In this document: positions 33,746 through 42,347 of the stretch, piece after piece
Layout: each line of letters opens with the position of its first letter
Numbering within the stretch: position 1 is the stretch's first letter
From: Bacillus sp. OV166
GTDB taxonomy: Bacteria; Bacillota; Bacilli; Bacillales; Cytobacillaceae
Reading direction: 5' to 3'
DNA length: 64,000 nt
NCBI RefSeq assembly: GCF_900177675.1
Contig: NZ_FXWM01000001.1
Span: forward strand, 5,961,001-6,025,000
Program-made: the position numbers and the translations under genes
Notes under the pieces: generated by a model
What the model was told of the DNA's origin: nothing
Database searches by the model: none
What the model saw: only the letters and a program-made list of their open reading frames with translations

Positions 33746-35103
33746 TCAAACTCACCGGCCATGTCATCATTGAAGCCGAATAAATAGGTGAACAAGAAAC
33801 CAGCAGCATAAGAAATTAACACACCTAGCAGGTAAAGCAGGACTTGGCCAGAAACAACTAGGAAAGCAAGCGGTAAACCAGAAACCCCTACAGCAATCGT
33901 CGCTACATGGAAGACAGCCTGGAATGCACCGCCGACACCTGCACCTAAGCAGGCAGTTAAGAATGGACGGCCTAATGGTAAGGTCACACCGAAAATAAGC
34001 GGTTCGCCAATTCCAAGAATTCCTGCAGGCAGCCCCCCGCCAATTGCTCTTTTTAAGCGTTTTTTCTTCGTTTTAAAGTAAATCGCAAACGCAGCGCCGA
34101 CTTGTGCGGCACCACCCATAGCCAAGATTGGCAGAAGCGGGTCATTTCCAAGCGTATTAATTAACTCCAAGTGAATTGGTGTTAATCCTTGATGTAAACC
34201 AGTGACAACGAGCGGCAGGAAGGTTGCACCAAGCACAAAGCCAGCCACGACACCACCCACATCAAGCAGCGAAGTTAATCCTTTTGTAATCGCATCTGAA
34301 ACGAAACCACCAAGCGGCATAAAAACAAGATAAGTTACAATACCAGTAAACAATAAAGCAACCGTTGGCGTGATAAACAGGTCAAGCGATTGTGGAACAT
34401 AACGACGAACTCGTTTTTCGACAAGGGCAATAAAGATGGCGGCAAATAAAACTCCAATTAAACCGCCGCGCCCAGGAAGTAAGGCGGTTTCAAACAATTT
34501 GATTCCTGCAACAGCTGGGTTAATGATTAGAATACCGGCAATCGCCCCAAGTGCGGGTGAACCACCGAATTCTTTCGCTGCATTGGTACCAACTAAAATG
34601 CCAAGGTAACCAAATAAACCGCTTCCAATTACGGACAAGATGGTTGCCAGTTGGGAATCTGCTGCTAACCATCCCGCTTGGACGATCGCTTTGGTGATCC
34701 CTGTAATCAATCCAGAAGCGACAAGTGCTGGGATTAATGGAATGAAAATACTTGAGATTTTTCGTAAAAATAGCTTAAATGGCGTGGCATTCTTTTTGTT
34801 AATTTCAGCCTTTTTGCTGGCTGCCTTTTCTTTCAAATCGATTCCGCCAGCCGCATCTATCAATCTGCCAAACTCTTCTGTCACCCTGTTTACTTTTCCT
34901 GGGCCTAAGATAATTTGGAGCGTTTCTTCTTCTACAACTCCCATGACTCCGTCTATTTTCTTAATGGCAGCTTGGTTGACAATCGAATCATCCTTCGGTG
35001 TCACACGAAGTCTTGTCATACAATGAGTATAATTTTCAATATTCGCTGGGCCGCCTAATTGTTCAAGAATCTTTTCTGCTAAAATTTTATTCTCTCCAGC
35101 CAT
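33742..35103 (-). CDS. murP: PTS EIIBC transporter, MurNAc type
   Basis: This 453-residue protein has an EIIB domain with phospho-Cys28 in NYTHCMTRLRVTPKDD, then an EIIC domain of about ten helices (about 110-440) with GLHQGLTPIHLELIN and GILGIGEPLIFGVTLP. It imports and phosphorylates a sugar, by context MurNAc or a MurNAc-containing disaccharide. No EIIA domain is fused, so it must borrow EIIA-Glc. It overlaps mupG by 4 bases and follows murR. Confidence 0.88.
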   Translation of the reverse strand: MAGENKILAEKILEQLGGPANIENYTHCMTRLRVTPKDDSIVNQAAIKKIDGVMGVVEEETLQIILGPGKVNRVTEEFGRLIDAAGGIDLKEKAASKKAEINKKNATPFKLFLRKISSIFIPLIPALVASGLITGITKAIVQAGWLAADSQLATILSVIGSGLFGYLGILVGTNAAKEFGGSPALGAIAGILIINPAVAGIKLFETALLPGRGGLIGVLFAAIFIALVEKRVRRYVPQSLDLFITPTVALLFTGIVTYLVFMPLGGFVSDAITKGLTSLLDVGGVVAGFVLGATFLPLVVTGLHQGLTPIHLELINTLGNDPLLPILAMGGAAQVGAAFAIYFKTKKKRLKRAIGGGLPAGILGIGEPLIFGVTLPLGRPFLTACLGAGVGGAFQAVFHVATIAVGVSGLPLAFLVVSGQVLLYLLGVLISYAAGFLFTYLFGFNDDMAGEFD

Positions 35104-35212
35104 GCTAATTCCCCTTCTCTCTGTTGTTTTTTCAAAAGTGAACTTCTTATTCCAAGTCAGTAATGCAGGACGATAAGAGATGGAATGGTGTTCACATCAC
35201 CTCCTGAAAGGA

Positions 35213-36067
35213 CTATTTCCCTTCTTTAATAAACCGGATCGCTTCTCTTGTTTTATCAATGGAATGAATCGTATCCTCATATTGAACGGTTGCCATCGAT
35301 AAAAACAAAATATCCATGATATATAACTGCGCAAGGCGTGATGAAGTGGCTGCACTTCGAAACGGAGCCTCTCCTGAATAGGCGGTAAACAACTTAATAT
35401 CTGCCAAAGCAGAGACCGATGATTGCCCATATTTCGTTAAACTAATTGTTTTAACGCCGCGCTCTTTTGCGAGTGCCATAACTTTAATCACCTCAGGTGT
35501 CTCTCCTGAGTGGGAAATTCCAAACACCAGATCATCCTTATTGGCATTGGCAATCAATGTAGCAACAAGATGTGTATCCGAAAAAGCGGTTGCGTTTTTA
35601 TGAACTCTAAGGAGTTTTTGCTGTGCGTCCCTAGCGATAATATTTGAAGCCCCAATTCCAAAAAAATGAACATTTTGAGCAGTCGACAAGGTGTGAACAG
35701 CACGTTCCAATTCGTCATAATTGATCATCTCTTCCGAGTCGCGGATGCTTTGGATACTATTACTTGTTGTCTTCTGAGCGATAGAGAAAAAAGATTCACC
35801 AGGCTCGATGTCACGGTACCCTTGTTCAACTGGTTTCACTAGATCCCCAGCAATTCGTACTTTTAAATCTTGAAAACCGTTTAAGCCCAAGGACTTACAC
35901 AGCCGAATCACAGCAGCACCACTTGTATTAGCCTGCAATCCGATGTCATGAACTGTACTGTTTAAAATCGCTTGAGGATTATCAAGAATAAATTCAGCAA
36001 TTTTCCGCTCGGAAGCCGGAAGCTGTTCCAGCATATTTTGAATCATTTTTAATCCGCCTGCTGCCAC
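35213..36067 (-). CDS. murR: RpiR-family regulator with SIS domain, MurR-like
   Basis: An N-terminal RpiR helix-turn-helix (MIQNMLEQLPASERKIAEFI, then NTSGAAVIRLCKSLG) is followed by a SIS sugar-phosphate domain (about residues 125-265, HFFGIGASNIIARDAQQ and FGISHSGETPE). The start is uncertain: GTG 36067 has AAGGTGG at about 8 bases, while ATG 36046 begins at the conserved family N-terminus. MurR senses MurNAc-6-phosphate. Palindromes TGAAATnnnATTTCA before murQ and before the HAD gene are candidate operators. Confidence 0.88.
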   Translation of the reverse strand: MAAGGLKMIQNMLEQLPASERKIAEFILDNPQAILNSTVHDIGLQANTSGAAVIRLCKSLGLNGFQDLKVRIAGDLVKPVEQGYRDIEPGESFFSIAQKTTSNSIQSIRDSEEMINYDELERAVHTLSTAQNVHFFGIGASNIIARDAQQKLLRVHKNATAFSDTHLVATLIANANKDDLVFGISHSGETPEVIKVMALAKERGVKTISLTKYGQSSVSALADIKLFTAYSGEAPFRSAATSSRLAQLYIMDILFLSMATVQYEDTIHSIDKTREAIRFIKEGK

Positions 36068-36090
36068 ACCAATGACCACCTTTTTTAAAA

Positions 36091-36999
36091 TTACTCTGCC
36101 ACGTTTTGGATTGCTTTTTTTACATAGCCATTCGCTTCTGTTAATAATCGTTCTGCTTCTTGTTTATTTCTATTCGTTTTTATCATGACGATTGCCGTTT
36201 TAACTTGTAGATTTGATGCCTCTAGTGTTTCCAAAGCCTGTTCATAGGAAACCCCAGTAATTTTACGGATGATGCCGATCGCTCGTTCCTTCAATTTTTG
36301 GTTGCTGACATGAACATCTACCATTAAATTCTCATAGGCTTTTCCTAAAAGAATCATTGATGAAGTTGAAATCATGTTCAAAATCATTTTATGGGCGGTC
36401 CCTGATTTCAAGCGAGTCGAACCAGTTAGTACCTCTGGACCGACAATCACTTCGATGCTTTGGTCGGCTTCCTTACTAATCGCTGCATTTTTATTGCAGG
36501 AAAGAGCAACGGTTTTCGCTCCAATGCTTCGTGCATATCGAAGTGCACCTATCACATAAGGTGTCCGCCCGCTGGCCGCAATACCAATAACGGTATCATC
36601 TTTTGTCAGGCCCAATTCCTTCAAATCAGCTACACCAAGATCAGGCTGATCCTCTGCTCCTTCGACTGCTTTCAAAAAGGCGCCTTCTCCTCCTGCCATA
36701 ATCCCTTGGACCATTTCAGTGTCCGTGCTGAAGGTAGGCGGACATTCGACTGCATCTAGAACTCCTAATCTTCCGCTCGTGCCTGCACCTAAATAAATGA
36801 GGCGCCCGCCGTTTTTAAAGGATTCAAACACAAATTGAACCGCTGCCTCCACATCTGGTAACACATCCTTAACCGCTAGTGCGACCAGTTGATCTTGCTC
36901 ATTCATGATTCGTAATATATCGATTGGACTTGCTGTATCTATTTGCATCGACTGTTCATTTCGCGATTCTGTCGTTAATAATTCAAGATTTTCTGCCAT
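36091..36999 (-). CDS. murQ: N-acetylmuramic acid 6-phosphate etherase
   Basis: The ATG at 36999 with AGGAGG upstream gives 302 residues, the usual family length. It has the SIS-type motifs GGRLIYLGAGTSGRLGVLDA and ECPPTF, IGIAASGRTPYVIGAL, and TRLKSGTAHKMILNMISTSS. MurQ removes D-lactate from MurNAc-6-phosphate to give GlcNAc-6-phosphate. It is the first gene of the operon. The released D-lactate could be used by the neighbouring glcD/glcF products, but that is inference. Confidence 0.95.
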   Translation of the reverse strand: MAENLELLTTESRNEQSMQIDTASPIDILRIMNEQDQLVALAVKDVLPDVEAAVQFVFESFKNGGRLIYLGAGTSGRLGVLDAVECPPTFSTDTEMVQGIMAGGEGAFLKAVEGAEDQPDLGVADLKELGLTKDDTVIGIAASGRTPYVIGALRYARSIGAKTVALSCNKNAAISKEADQSIEVIVGPEVLTGSTRLKSGTAHKMILNMISTSSMILLGKAYENLMVDVHVSNQKLKERAIGIIRKITGVSYEQALETLEASNLQVKTAIVMIKTNRNKQEAERLLTEANGYVKKAIQNVAE

Positions 37000-37033
37000 T
37001 GTATTGTTATCCTCCTGTAAGTCTTTTCTGAGG

Positions 37034-37047
37034 TGAAAACGGTTACC
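37034..37047. promoter_or_regulatory. Candidate cre site before murQ
   Basis: TGAAAACGGTTACC differs from cre at the last base and lies 35 bases before the murQ start. Confidence 0.45.
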
Positions 37048-37067
37048 CGCACATTTATTATATAATC

Positions 37068-37119
37068 TTTGAAATAACATTTCAATATTTTTATTAAAAT
37101 AATGAAATGTTATTTCAAA
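37068..37119. promoter_or_regulatory. Double candidate MurR operator
   Basis: TTTGAAATAACATTTCA (37068-37084) and its exact inverse TGAAATGTTATTTCAAA (37103-37119) form a perfect 17-base inverted repeat with an 18-base spacer. Each arm contains a palindrome TGAAATnnnATTTCA, spaced 33 bases apart, three helical turns. It lies immediately upstream of murQ. Confidence 0.65.
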
Positions 37120-37150
37120 ACACTATTGTACTGAAATGTTTATTTGGACA

Positions 37151-38014
37151 TTATTCAAGCAAATAGCGGCGGATCGCCTTAGCAACACCAACTTCATTAT
37201 TCGTACCAGTCACCTGATCCGCTAACAGTCTCACCTTTTCGGGCGCATTTCCCATCGCAATTCCAAGGCCAGCAGCCGAGAGCATGAGGGCGTCATTGTA
37301 ATTATCACCAATCGCAGCCGTTTGAGAGAGTGGAATCTTCAGCTGCTCGGTCAGTTTCATAAGGGCAGACGCCTTTGTCACACCAGTGGGGGTAATTTCT
37401 AAATTAACAAAGTTAAAACTGCTGCTAATTTCCATATCGACGCTCTGTTCCTTCAGACGTTTGGTGAAATCATCCAGCTTGTTCCCATCATCAAAGACAG
37501 CAATTTTTGTAATGTTCGGCTTCTGTTCCTTTACGTATCGGTAAAAGTCCTCAACCACTTTCACCTGACATTTTTCTCGAAAACTTTGACAATGCTGACG
37601 TTCTCCCCCTGATTTTTCAAGGGTAGGGATGTTGTTTTCAATCCAGTTCTCGTTCCATTTATTCACCTGTGGGACCAGGAGAATATCCCCTTCGTAAAAG
37701 TGGGCATAGATACCCTCCGCCTCACATAATTCCCAAAAGCTCAACAGCGGCTCGTATTGAAAAACTGATTGCTCGCTGACCTCACCATTTTCATCGATTA
37801 GAATCGACCCATTGTAAGCAATGATCGGCTCACCCTCAAGGCCAATCGTACGTGCAATCCATTGGGTTGAAAGCGGGGAACGCCCGCTGCAAATTACGAC
37901 TTTCCCCCCTCGTTTGCGGTATTCGTGGATTGCCTCAATCGTTTCCACATCAATCTCTTTTTGATCATTTAATAACGTGCCGTCTAAGTCCGTCGCTAAT
38001 AGTCGATATTTCAC
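37151..38014 (-). CDS. Cof-type HAD-IIB hydrolase (sugar phosphatase)
   Basis: This 287-residue protein has HAD motif I DLDGTLLN (Asp10 nucleophile), motif II in VVICSGRSP, a C2-type cap, a basic motif III (GVTKASAL) and motif IV GDNYNDALM. Such enzymes dephosphorylate sugar phosphates or flavin phosphates. A TGAAATTTAATTTCA palindrome 49 bases upstream resembles the boxes before murQ, so it may belong to the MurNAc regulon. The substrate is unknown. Confidence 0.9.
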   Translation of the reverse strand: MKYRLLATDLDGTLLNDQKEIDVETIEAIHEYRKRGGKVVICSGRSPLSTQWIARTIGLEGEPIIAYNGSILIDENGEVSEQSVFQYEPLLSFWELCEAEGIYAHFYEGDILLVPQVNKWNENWIENNIPTLEKSGGERQHCQSFREKCQVKVVEDFYRYVKEQKPNITKIAVFDDGNKLDDFTKRLKEQSVDMEISSSFNFVNLEITPTGVTKASALMKLTEQLKIPLSQTAAIGDNYNDALMLSAAGLGIAMGNAPEKVRLLADQVTGTNNEVGVAKAIRRYLLE

Positions 38015-38062
38015 CTATTAATTCCCCTTTGTAATTTTATTTTATTTTTAATATAATATTAC

Positions 38063-38077
38063 TGAAATTTAATTTCA
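38063..38077. promoter_or_regulatory. Candidate MurR operator before the HAD gene
   Basis: TGAAATTTAATTTCA is a perfect palindrome of the TGAAATnnnATTTCA form, between the divergent HAD and glcD genes. Confidence 0.55.
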
Positions 38078-38085
38078 AATTATAA

Positions 38086-38100
38086 TGGTGCCTGACACCA
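38086..38100. repeat. REP-like palindrome TGGTGCCTGACACCA
   Basis: The same 15-base sequence, also preceded by AA and followed by C, recurs at 63951-63965. The arms TGGTG and CACCA are inverted. Confidence 0.6.
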
Positions 38101-38204
38101 CTTTTTTAGGACAACAATTTATATAATATTCTGATTTCCAAACAAGAATCACCTATACTGTAAGAAACATTAAAATAGACAAAACAATGAAACGGGGAAA
38201 CCAA

Positions 38205-39617
38205 ATGCTCTCGAATACAGTAAAAGAAAAACTAATTTCCATTGTAACCAAGGAAAAATTTGATGATTCCCAAGTCGAACGCTTAGTTTACTCATATGAT
38301 GCCACACCGAACTTCCAGTCGATGCCTGATGCGGTCATCAGCCCGAGGAATACAGCAGAAGTTTCTCAAATCCTAAAGGTATGTAATGAACATAAGGTTC
38401 CGATTGTTCCGCGCGGTTCCGGGACCAACCTTTGTGCTGGGACATGCCCAACCGAGGGCGGGATTGTCCTGCTTTTTAAGCATATGAACCAAATCCTCGA
38501 AATTGACGAGGAAAATTTAACCGTCACCGTTCAACCTGGTGTCATTACCCTTGATATGATTAATAAGGTAGAAGAAAAAGGGCTGTTCTATCCGCCCGAT
38601 CCAAGCTCGATGAAGATTTCGACGATTGGCGGAAATATCAATGAAAACTCCGGTGGGTTGCGCGGGCTTAAATACGGGGTGACACGCGATTATGTCATCG
38701 CCCTTGAAGTCGTTATGCCAAATGGCGACATCATCAGGACCGGTGGAAAGCTGGCAAAGGATGTTGCTGGCTATGACTTAACCCGGCTGTTTGTTGGATC
38801 TGAAGGCACGCTCGTTGTCATTACCGAGGCCACACTCAAATTGATTCCGATGCCGGAGACGAAACAAACGATGCTTGCCCTTTACCAAGATCTATCCGCT
38901 GCCGCAAACTCTGTTTCAAAAATCATTGCTAATAAAATCATTCCCACGACACTGGAGTTTCTTGACCAGCCAACCTTAAAGGTGGTCGAGGAATTTGCTC
39001 AAATCGGACTGCCTACCGATGTAAAGGCCGTTCTTCTAATCGAGCAGGACGGTCCGCCCGAAGTGGTCGAGCGTGATTTAATCAAAATGGCTGAAATTTG
39101 TAAGAACGAAAAAGCGATTTCGATTCAAGTCGCCGCTTCTGAGGAAGAAGCTGATGCACTAAGAACTGCACGACGTGCCGCACTTTCTGCGATTGCTCGC
39201 TTAAAACCGACGACGATACTCGAGGACGCAACGGTTCCAAGGTCAGAAATTGCCAATATGGTGCAGGCGATCAATGAGATAACTGAAAAATACCAACTGA
39301 CCATTTGTACGTTTGGCCACGCCGGAGATGGAAACCTCCATCCAACCTGTGCAACAGATGCAAGAAATCATGAAGAAATGGAACGGGTCGAAAAAGCTTT
39401 TGAGGAAATTTTTGAAAAAGCGATTGATTTGGGCGGAACGATTACCGGGGAACATGGCGTCGGCGCGATGAAAGCCCCCTACCTTGAATGGAAATTGAAA
39501 GCAGAAGGAATTGCCGCGATGAAATCTATTAAACTAGCGTTTGACCCAAATAACATCATGAATCCTGGGAAGGTTTTTGCCAAAGACAGCAAGAAACGCG
39601 TGGTGATTACAAGATGA
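38205..39617 (+). CDS. glcD: FAD-linked oxidase, glycolate/lactate oxidase subunit GlcD
   Basis: The ATG at 38205 follows ACGGGGAAA, giving 470 residues. The N-terminal FAD_binding_4 domain (about 35-210) has IVPRGSGTNLCAGTCPTEGG and STIGGNINENSGGLRGLKYG. The C-terminal FAD-oxidase domain has TFGHAGDGNLHP and GEHGVGAMK. It oxidises glycolate or D-lactate, passing electrons to GlcF and the respiratory chain. It is similar to the B. subtilis ysfC product. It overlaps glcF by 4 bases. Confidence 0.93.
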   Translation: MLSNTVKEKLISIVTKEKFDDSQVERLVYSYDATPNFQSMPDAVISPRNTAEVSQILKVCNEHKVPIVPRGSGTNLCAGTCPTEGGIVLLFKHMNQILEIDEENLTVTVQPGVITLDMINKVEEKGLFYPPDPSSMKISTIGGNINENSGGLRGLKYGVTRDYVIALEVVMPNGDIIRTGGKLAKDVAGYDLTRLFVGSEGTLVVITEATLKLIPMPETKQTMLALYQDLSAAANSVSKIIANKIIPTTLEFLDQPTLKVVEEFAQIGLPTDVKAVLLIEQDGPPEVVERDLIKMAEICKNEKAISIQVAASEEEADALRTARRAALSAIARLKPTTILEDATVPRSEIANMVQAINEITEKYQLTICTFGHAGDGNLHPTCATDARNHEEMERVEKAFEEIFEKAIDLGGTITGEHGVGAMKAPYLEWKLKAEGIAAMKSIKLAFDPNNIMNPGKVFAKDSKKRVVITR

Positions 39618-40936
39618 CAACCGTGAAAGAAAAGCAAACGATTCAAGAACAATTTAAAGCGCGGATGAACGAAGATGAACTGCTCAACTGTATGCGCTGC
39701 GGCTTTTGTCTGCCAACCTGTCCGACCTATATTGAATCAGGCTACAAAGAATCTCATTCTCCAAGAGGCCGGATCGCACTAATGAAGGCTGTTGTGGATG
39801 GGCTGATTGAGCCGGATGAGGATTTTGAGCGCTCGCTTGAACTCTGTCTTGGCTGCCGTGCCTGTGAACCGGTCTGTCCATCCGGCGTGAATTATGGCCA
39901 TTTACTCGAAGAGGCAAGGGACATTATCCATCAAAACAAAAAGCACTCTCTGCCAGCGCAGGTTGTCAGGAAAACCGTGTTTCAAGGGCTGTTCCCGCAC
40001 CAGAACCGGATGCGCGGGGTGGTCGGTTTAATCGGATTTTATCAGCGCTCCGGCATTCAAACGATTGCCCGAAAAATCGGCTTTTTAGGACTTTTACCAA
40101 ACCAATTAACGGCAATGGAAAAAGTATTGCCTGAAGTGCCAACGATGAAAGAGATGAAAAATCGGCCCACTTATTTGCCTGCAATCGCTGAAAAGGTACA
40201 CAGAGTTGCTTTTTTCAGCGGCTGTTTAATGGACACGATGTTCCTAAAGTCCAACGATGCCACCATGAAGCTGCTGCAAAAAGCCGGCTGTGAGGTCGTG
40301 ATTCCGCAAAATCAAGCATGCTGCGGAGCGCTCCATGGTCATAGTGGTGAAAAAGAAACAGCAAAAGACCTAGCCAAACGAAATATTAGGGCCTTTGAGG
40401 ATCTTCAAGTTGATTTCATCATTACCAATGCAGGCGGGTGCGGCGCCTTCTTAGTAGATTATGATCATTTACTGAAAGATGAACCTGCTTGGAAAGACCG
40501 CGCCAGAGAATTTAAGGAAAAGATAAAGGATATTTCCGAAATATTAGCAGCCGTCGATTTTCATAAAAAGGTACCATTGAAACTTCCTGCGCAGGTGATC
40601 ACCTACCAGGATTCTTGCCATCTAAGAAATGGCATGAAAACAGCCGCCGCACCAAGAAGACTCCTTCAAGCCATCCAAGGGGCAGAATATAAAGAAATGA
40701 AGGATGCCGATCGCTGCTGCGGTTCAGCCGGGATTTATAATATTGTCGAATCAGAGATGTCGATGGTAATGCTCGACGCAAAAATGATTGAGGCCAAAGC
40801 GACACACGCAACGACGATTGTCACCGCAAATCCAGGTTGCTTATTACAGATGCAGCTTGGCATTGAACGGGAAGGCTTATCCTCTACCATGCGTGCGGTC
40901 CATATCGTGGACTTATTAGTTGAAGCGATGAAATAA
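39614..40936 (+). CDS. glcF: Iron-sulfur subunit GlcF of glycolate/lactate oxidase
   Basis: This 440-residue protein has two [4Fe-4S] ferredoxin motifs: Cys26, 29, 32, 36 (CMRCGFCLPTC) and Cys78, 81, 84, 88 (CLGCRACEPVC). Two CCG domains follow (CCGALHGHSG and CCGSAGIYN). It carries electrons from GlcD toward quinone. The ATGA overlap with glcD indicates coupled translation. It is similar to the B. subtilis ysfD product. No GlcE subunit is present, as expected for this Bacillus type. Confidence 0.93.
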   Translation: MTTVKEKQTIQEQFKARMNEDELLNCMRCGFCLPTCPTYIESGYKESHSPRGRIALMKAVVDGLIEPDEDFERSLELCLGCRACEPVCPSGVNYGHLLEEARDIIHQNKKHSLPAQVVRKTVFQGLFPHQNRMRGVVGLIGFYQRSGIQTIARKIGFLGLLPNQLTAMEKVLPEVPTMKEMKNRPTYLPAIAEKVHRVAFFSGCLMDTMFLKSNDATMKLLQKAGCEVVIPQNQACCGALHGHSGEKETAKDLAKRNIRAFEDLQVDFIITNAGGCGAFLVDYDHLLKDEPAWKDRAREFKEKIKDISEILAAVDFHKKVPLKLPAQVITYQDSCHLRNGMKTAAAPRRLLQAIQGAEYKEMKDADRCCGSAGIYNIVESEMSMVMLDAKMIEAKATHATTIVTANPGCLLQMQLGIEREGLSSTMRAVHIVDLLVEAMK

Positions 40937-41007
40937 GTCTGCTCCATTAAAAAAGGATTTTCAAGTACTGTACTTCAAATTTATACCTTGAGTTGATATA
41001 AAATAGA

Positions 41008-41044
41008 AAAGGCAGAACCGCTTTTGAGAAGCTGTTCTGCCTTT
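41008..41044. terminator. Bidirectional terminator between convergent genes
   Basis: AAAAGGCAGAAC and GTTCTGCCTTT form a perfect stem with A/T tracts on both sides, between glcF and the AraC-type gene. Confidence 0.75.
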
Positions 41045-41076
41045 ATACTGTTTGGCGATAAAAATAATAGTTCCAT

Positions 41077-42273
41077 TCAATTTCTTGCTAATCGATAATC
41101 TGAAGGACTAAACTGCATATATTTTTTAAACATGCGGCTAAAATAATTGGCATCATGGAAACCTATTTTGGCAGCAATCTCACTTATTGGTAAATCAGTC
41201 ATTTCTAAATACGACAAAGACATGTCAATTCTCATTCGATTTAAATAATCAATCAAACTAATCCCTACTTCTTTCTTAAACAAATGACTAAAATGATGCC
41301 GACTCAAACAACAATATTGTGCTATTTCAATCAGCGAAATACTCTTCTGATGGTGTTCTTTAATATAACCGATAGCTTGTTGAATTACAGGACTTACTTC
41401 ATTTAAATGCGTGTTTACTGATTGCTCGGTAAGCCAAACCGCATATTCACAAACCTGATTGACAGATTTATCGTAACGAATAATATGATACAAGTTTTGA
41501 ATAAAATTAGTATTATTTGAATGGATGGTTATTGCATTTGCACCTGAATCTATCACCCGTTTAGACAATAATAAGACGATGGACACTACTTCTGTTTTGA
41601 AAATATCCTCATTAAAATGACTAGCCACAGCTAATTTTTCTAGGAGGCGTTTCAAATTTTGAATGGTCCCTTCTACATCCCCAATTTTAACAAGTGCCAG
41701 CAGCTCTGCCTTTTCTTCATTAAACGGATTGATTACTGGCTCCTCGTTATTTCGTTTCATCTCACAATGAAAGATTAATTGATTCCCTTGAAAAAAGCGG
41801 CCTGACATGGATTTCCTTGCTTCTAAAAACGATTGGTAAAGCGCATATGGATCCTGATAATATCTACCAATCCCTATGGATACTGACAGTTCAATAGAAT
41901 TAGTAGCAAGTTGGATTTCTTTTGCCATATGAACCATTTTTCTATTAAACTCATTTACTGAATCCTGTTCCTCTAATTCTAAAAGAAGAGCTAGAACTCC
42001 CTCTTCAACCCAATTCCAAAGAAAAGGAATACGTACGGTTTCCTCAATTTTTCCCACTAGCTGCTGGCCAACTTTTTTTCTCCACTCCAAAGAATTCCCG
42101 CTTGCGCTTGCTATATCTGGATAACGATCGATGGAAATAATCATAACTAAATGTGGATGAATAGAAATCCCAAATTTTTGTTGTAACTCTGCAAATGTCC
42201 CTTCATGAACAAGCGTTCCAGAGAGTAGAAGATGCGAAAAAGCAGCTCTGATTGGATCTTGCTTCATAATCAT
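41077..42273 (-). CDS. AraC family regulator with N-terminal sensory region
   Basis: This 398-residue protein has an unusual long N-terminal half that contains a GGDEF/CdaR-like segment (ELSVSIGIGRYYQDPYALYQ). The C-terminal AraC double helix-turn-helix (about 295-395) includes IAQYCCLSRHHFSHLFKKE and ISEIAAKIGFHDANYFSRMF. It lies directly downstream of the lyase and MFS genes, so it is the probable activator of that catabolic cluster. The effector is unknown. Confidence 0.88.
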   Translation of the reverse strand: MIMKQDPIRAAFSHLLLSGTLVHEGTFAELQQKFGISIHPHLVMIISIDRYPDIASASGNSLEWRKKVGQQLVGKIEETVRIPFLWNWVEEGVLALLLELEEQDSVNEFNRKMVHMAKEIQLATNSIELSVSIGIGRYYQDPYALYQSFLEARKSMSGRFFQGNQLIFHCEMKRNNEEPVINPFNEEKAELLALVKIGDVEGTIQNLKRLLEKLAVASHFNEDIFKTEVVSIVLLLSKRVIDSGANAITIHSNNTNFIQNLYHIIRYDKSVNQVCEYAVWLTEQSVNTHLNEVSPVIQQAIGYIKEHHQKSISLIEIAQYCCLSRHHFSHLFKKEVGISLIDYLNRMRIDMSLSYLEMTDLPISEIAAKIGFHDANYFSRMFKKYMQFSPSDYRLARN

Positions 42274-42299
42274 TCCCCTCGTTCATCCTGTCTTTCTAA

Positions 42300-42340
42300 G
42301 TTAAAGAAAAAGAAGAAGCTTCCTGTGGCTTCCTCCTTTA
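42300..42340 (-). terminator. Terminator between the lyase and AraC-type genes
   Basis: On the minus strand GGAAGCC and GGAAGCTTC give a GAAGC/GCTTC stem followed by TTCTTTTTCTTT. Confidence 0.45.
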
Positions 42341-42347
42341 ACAATTA

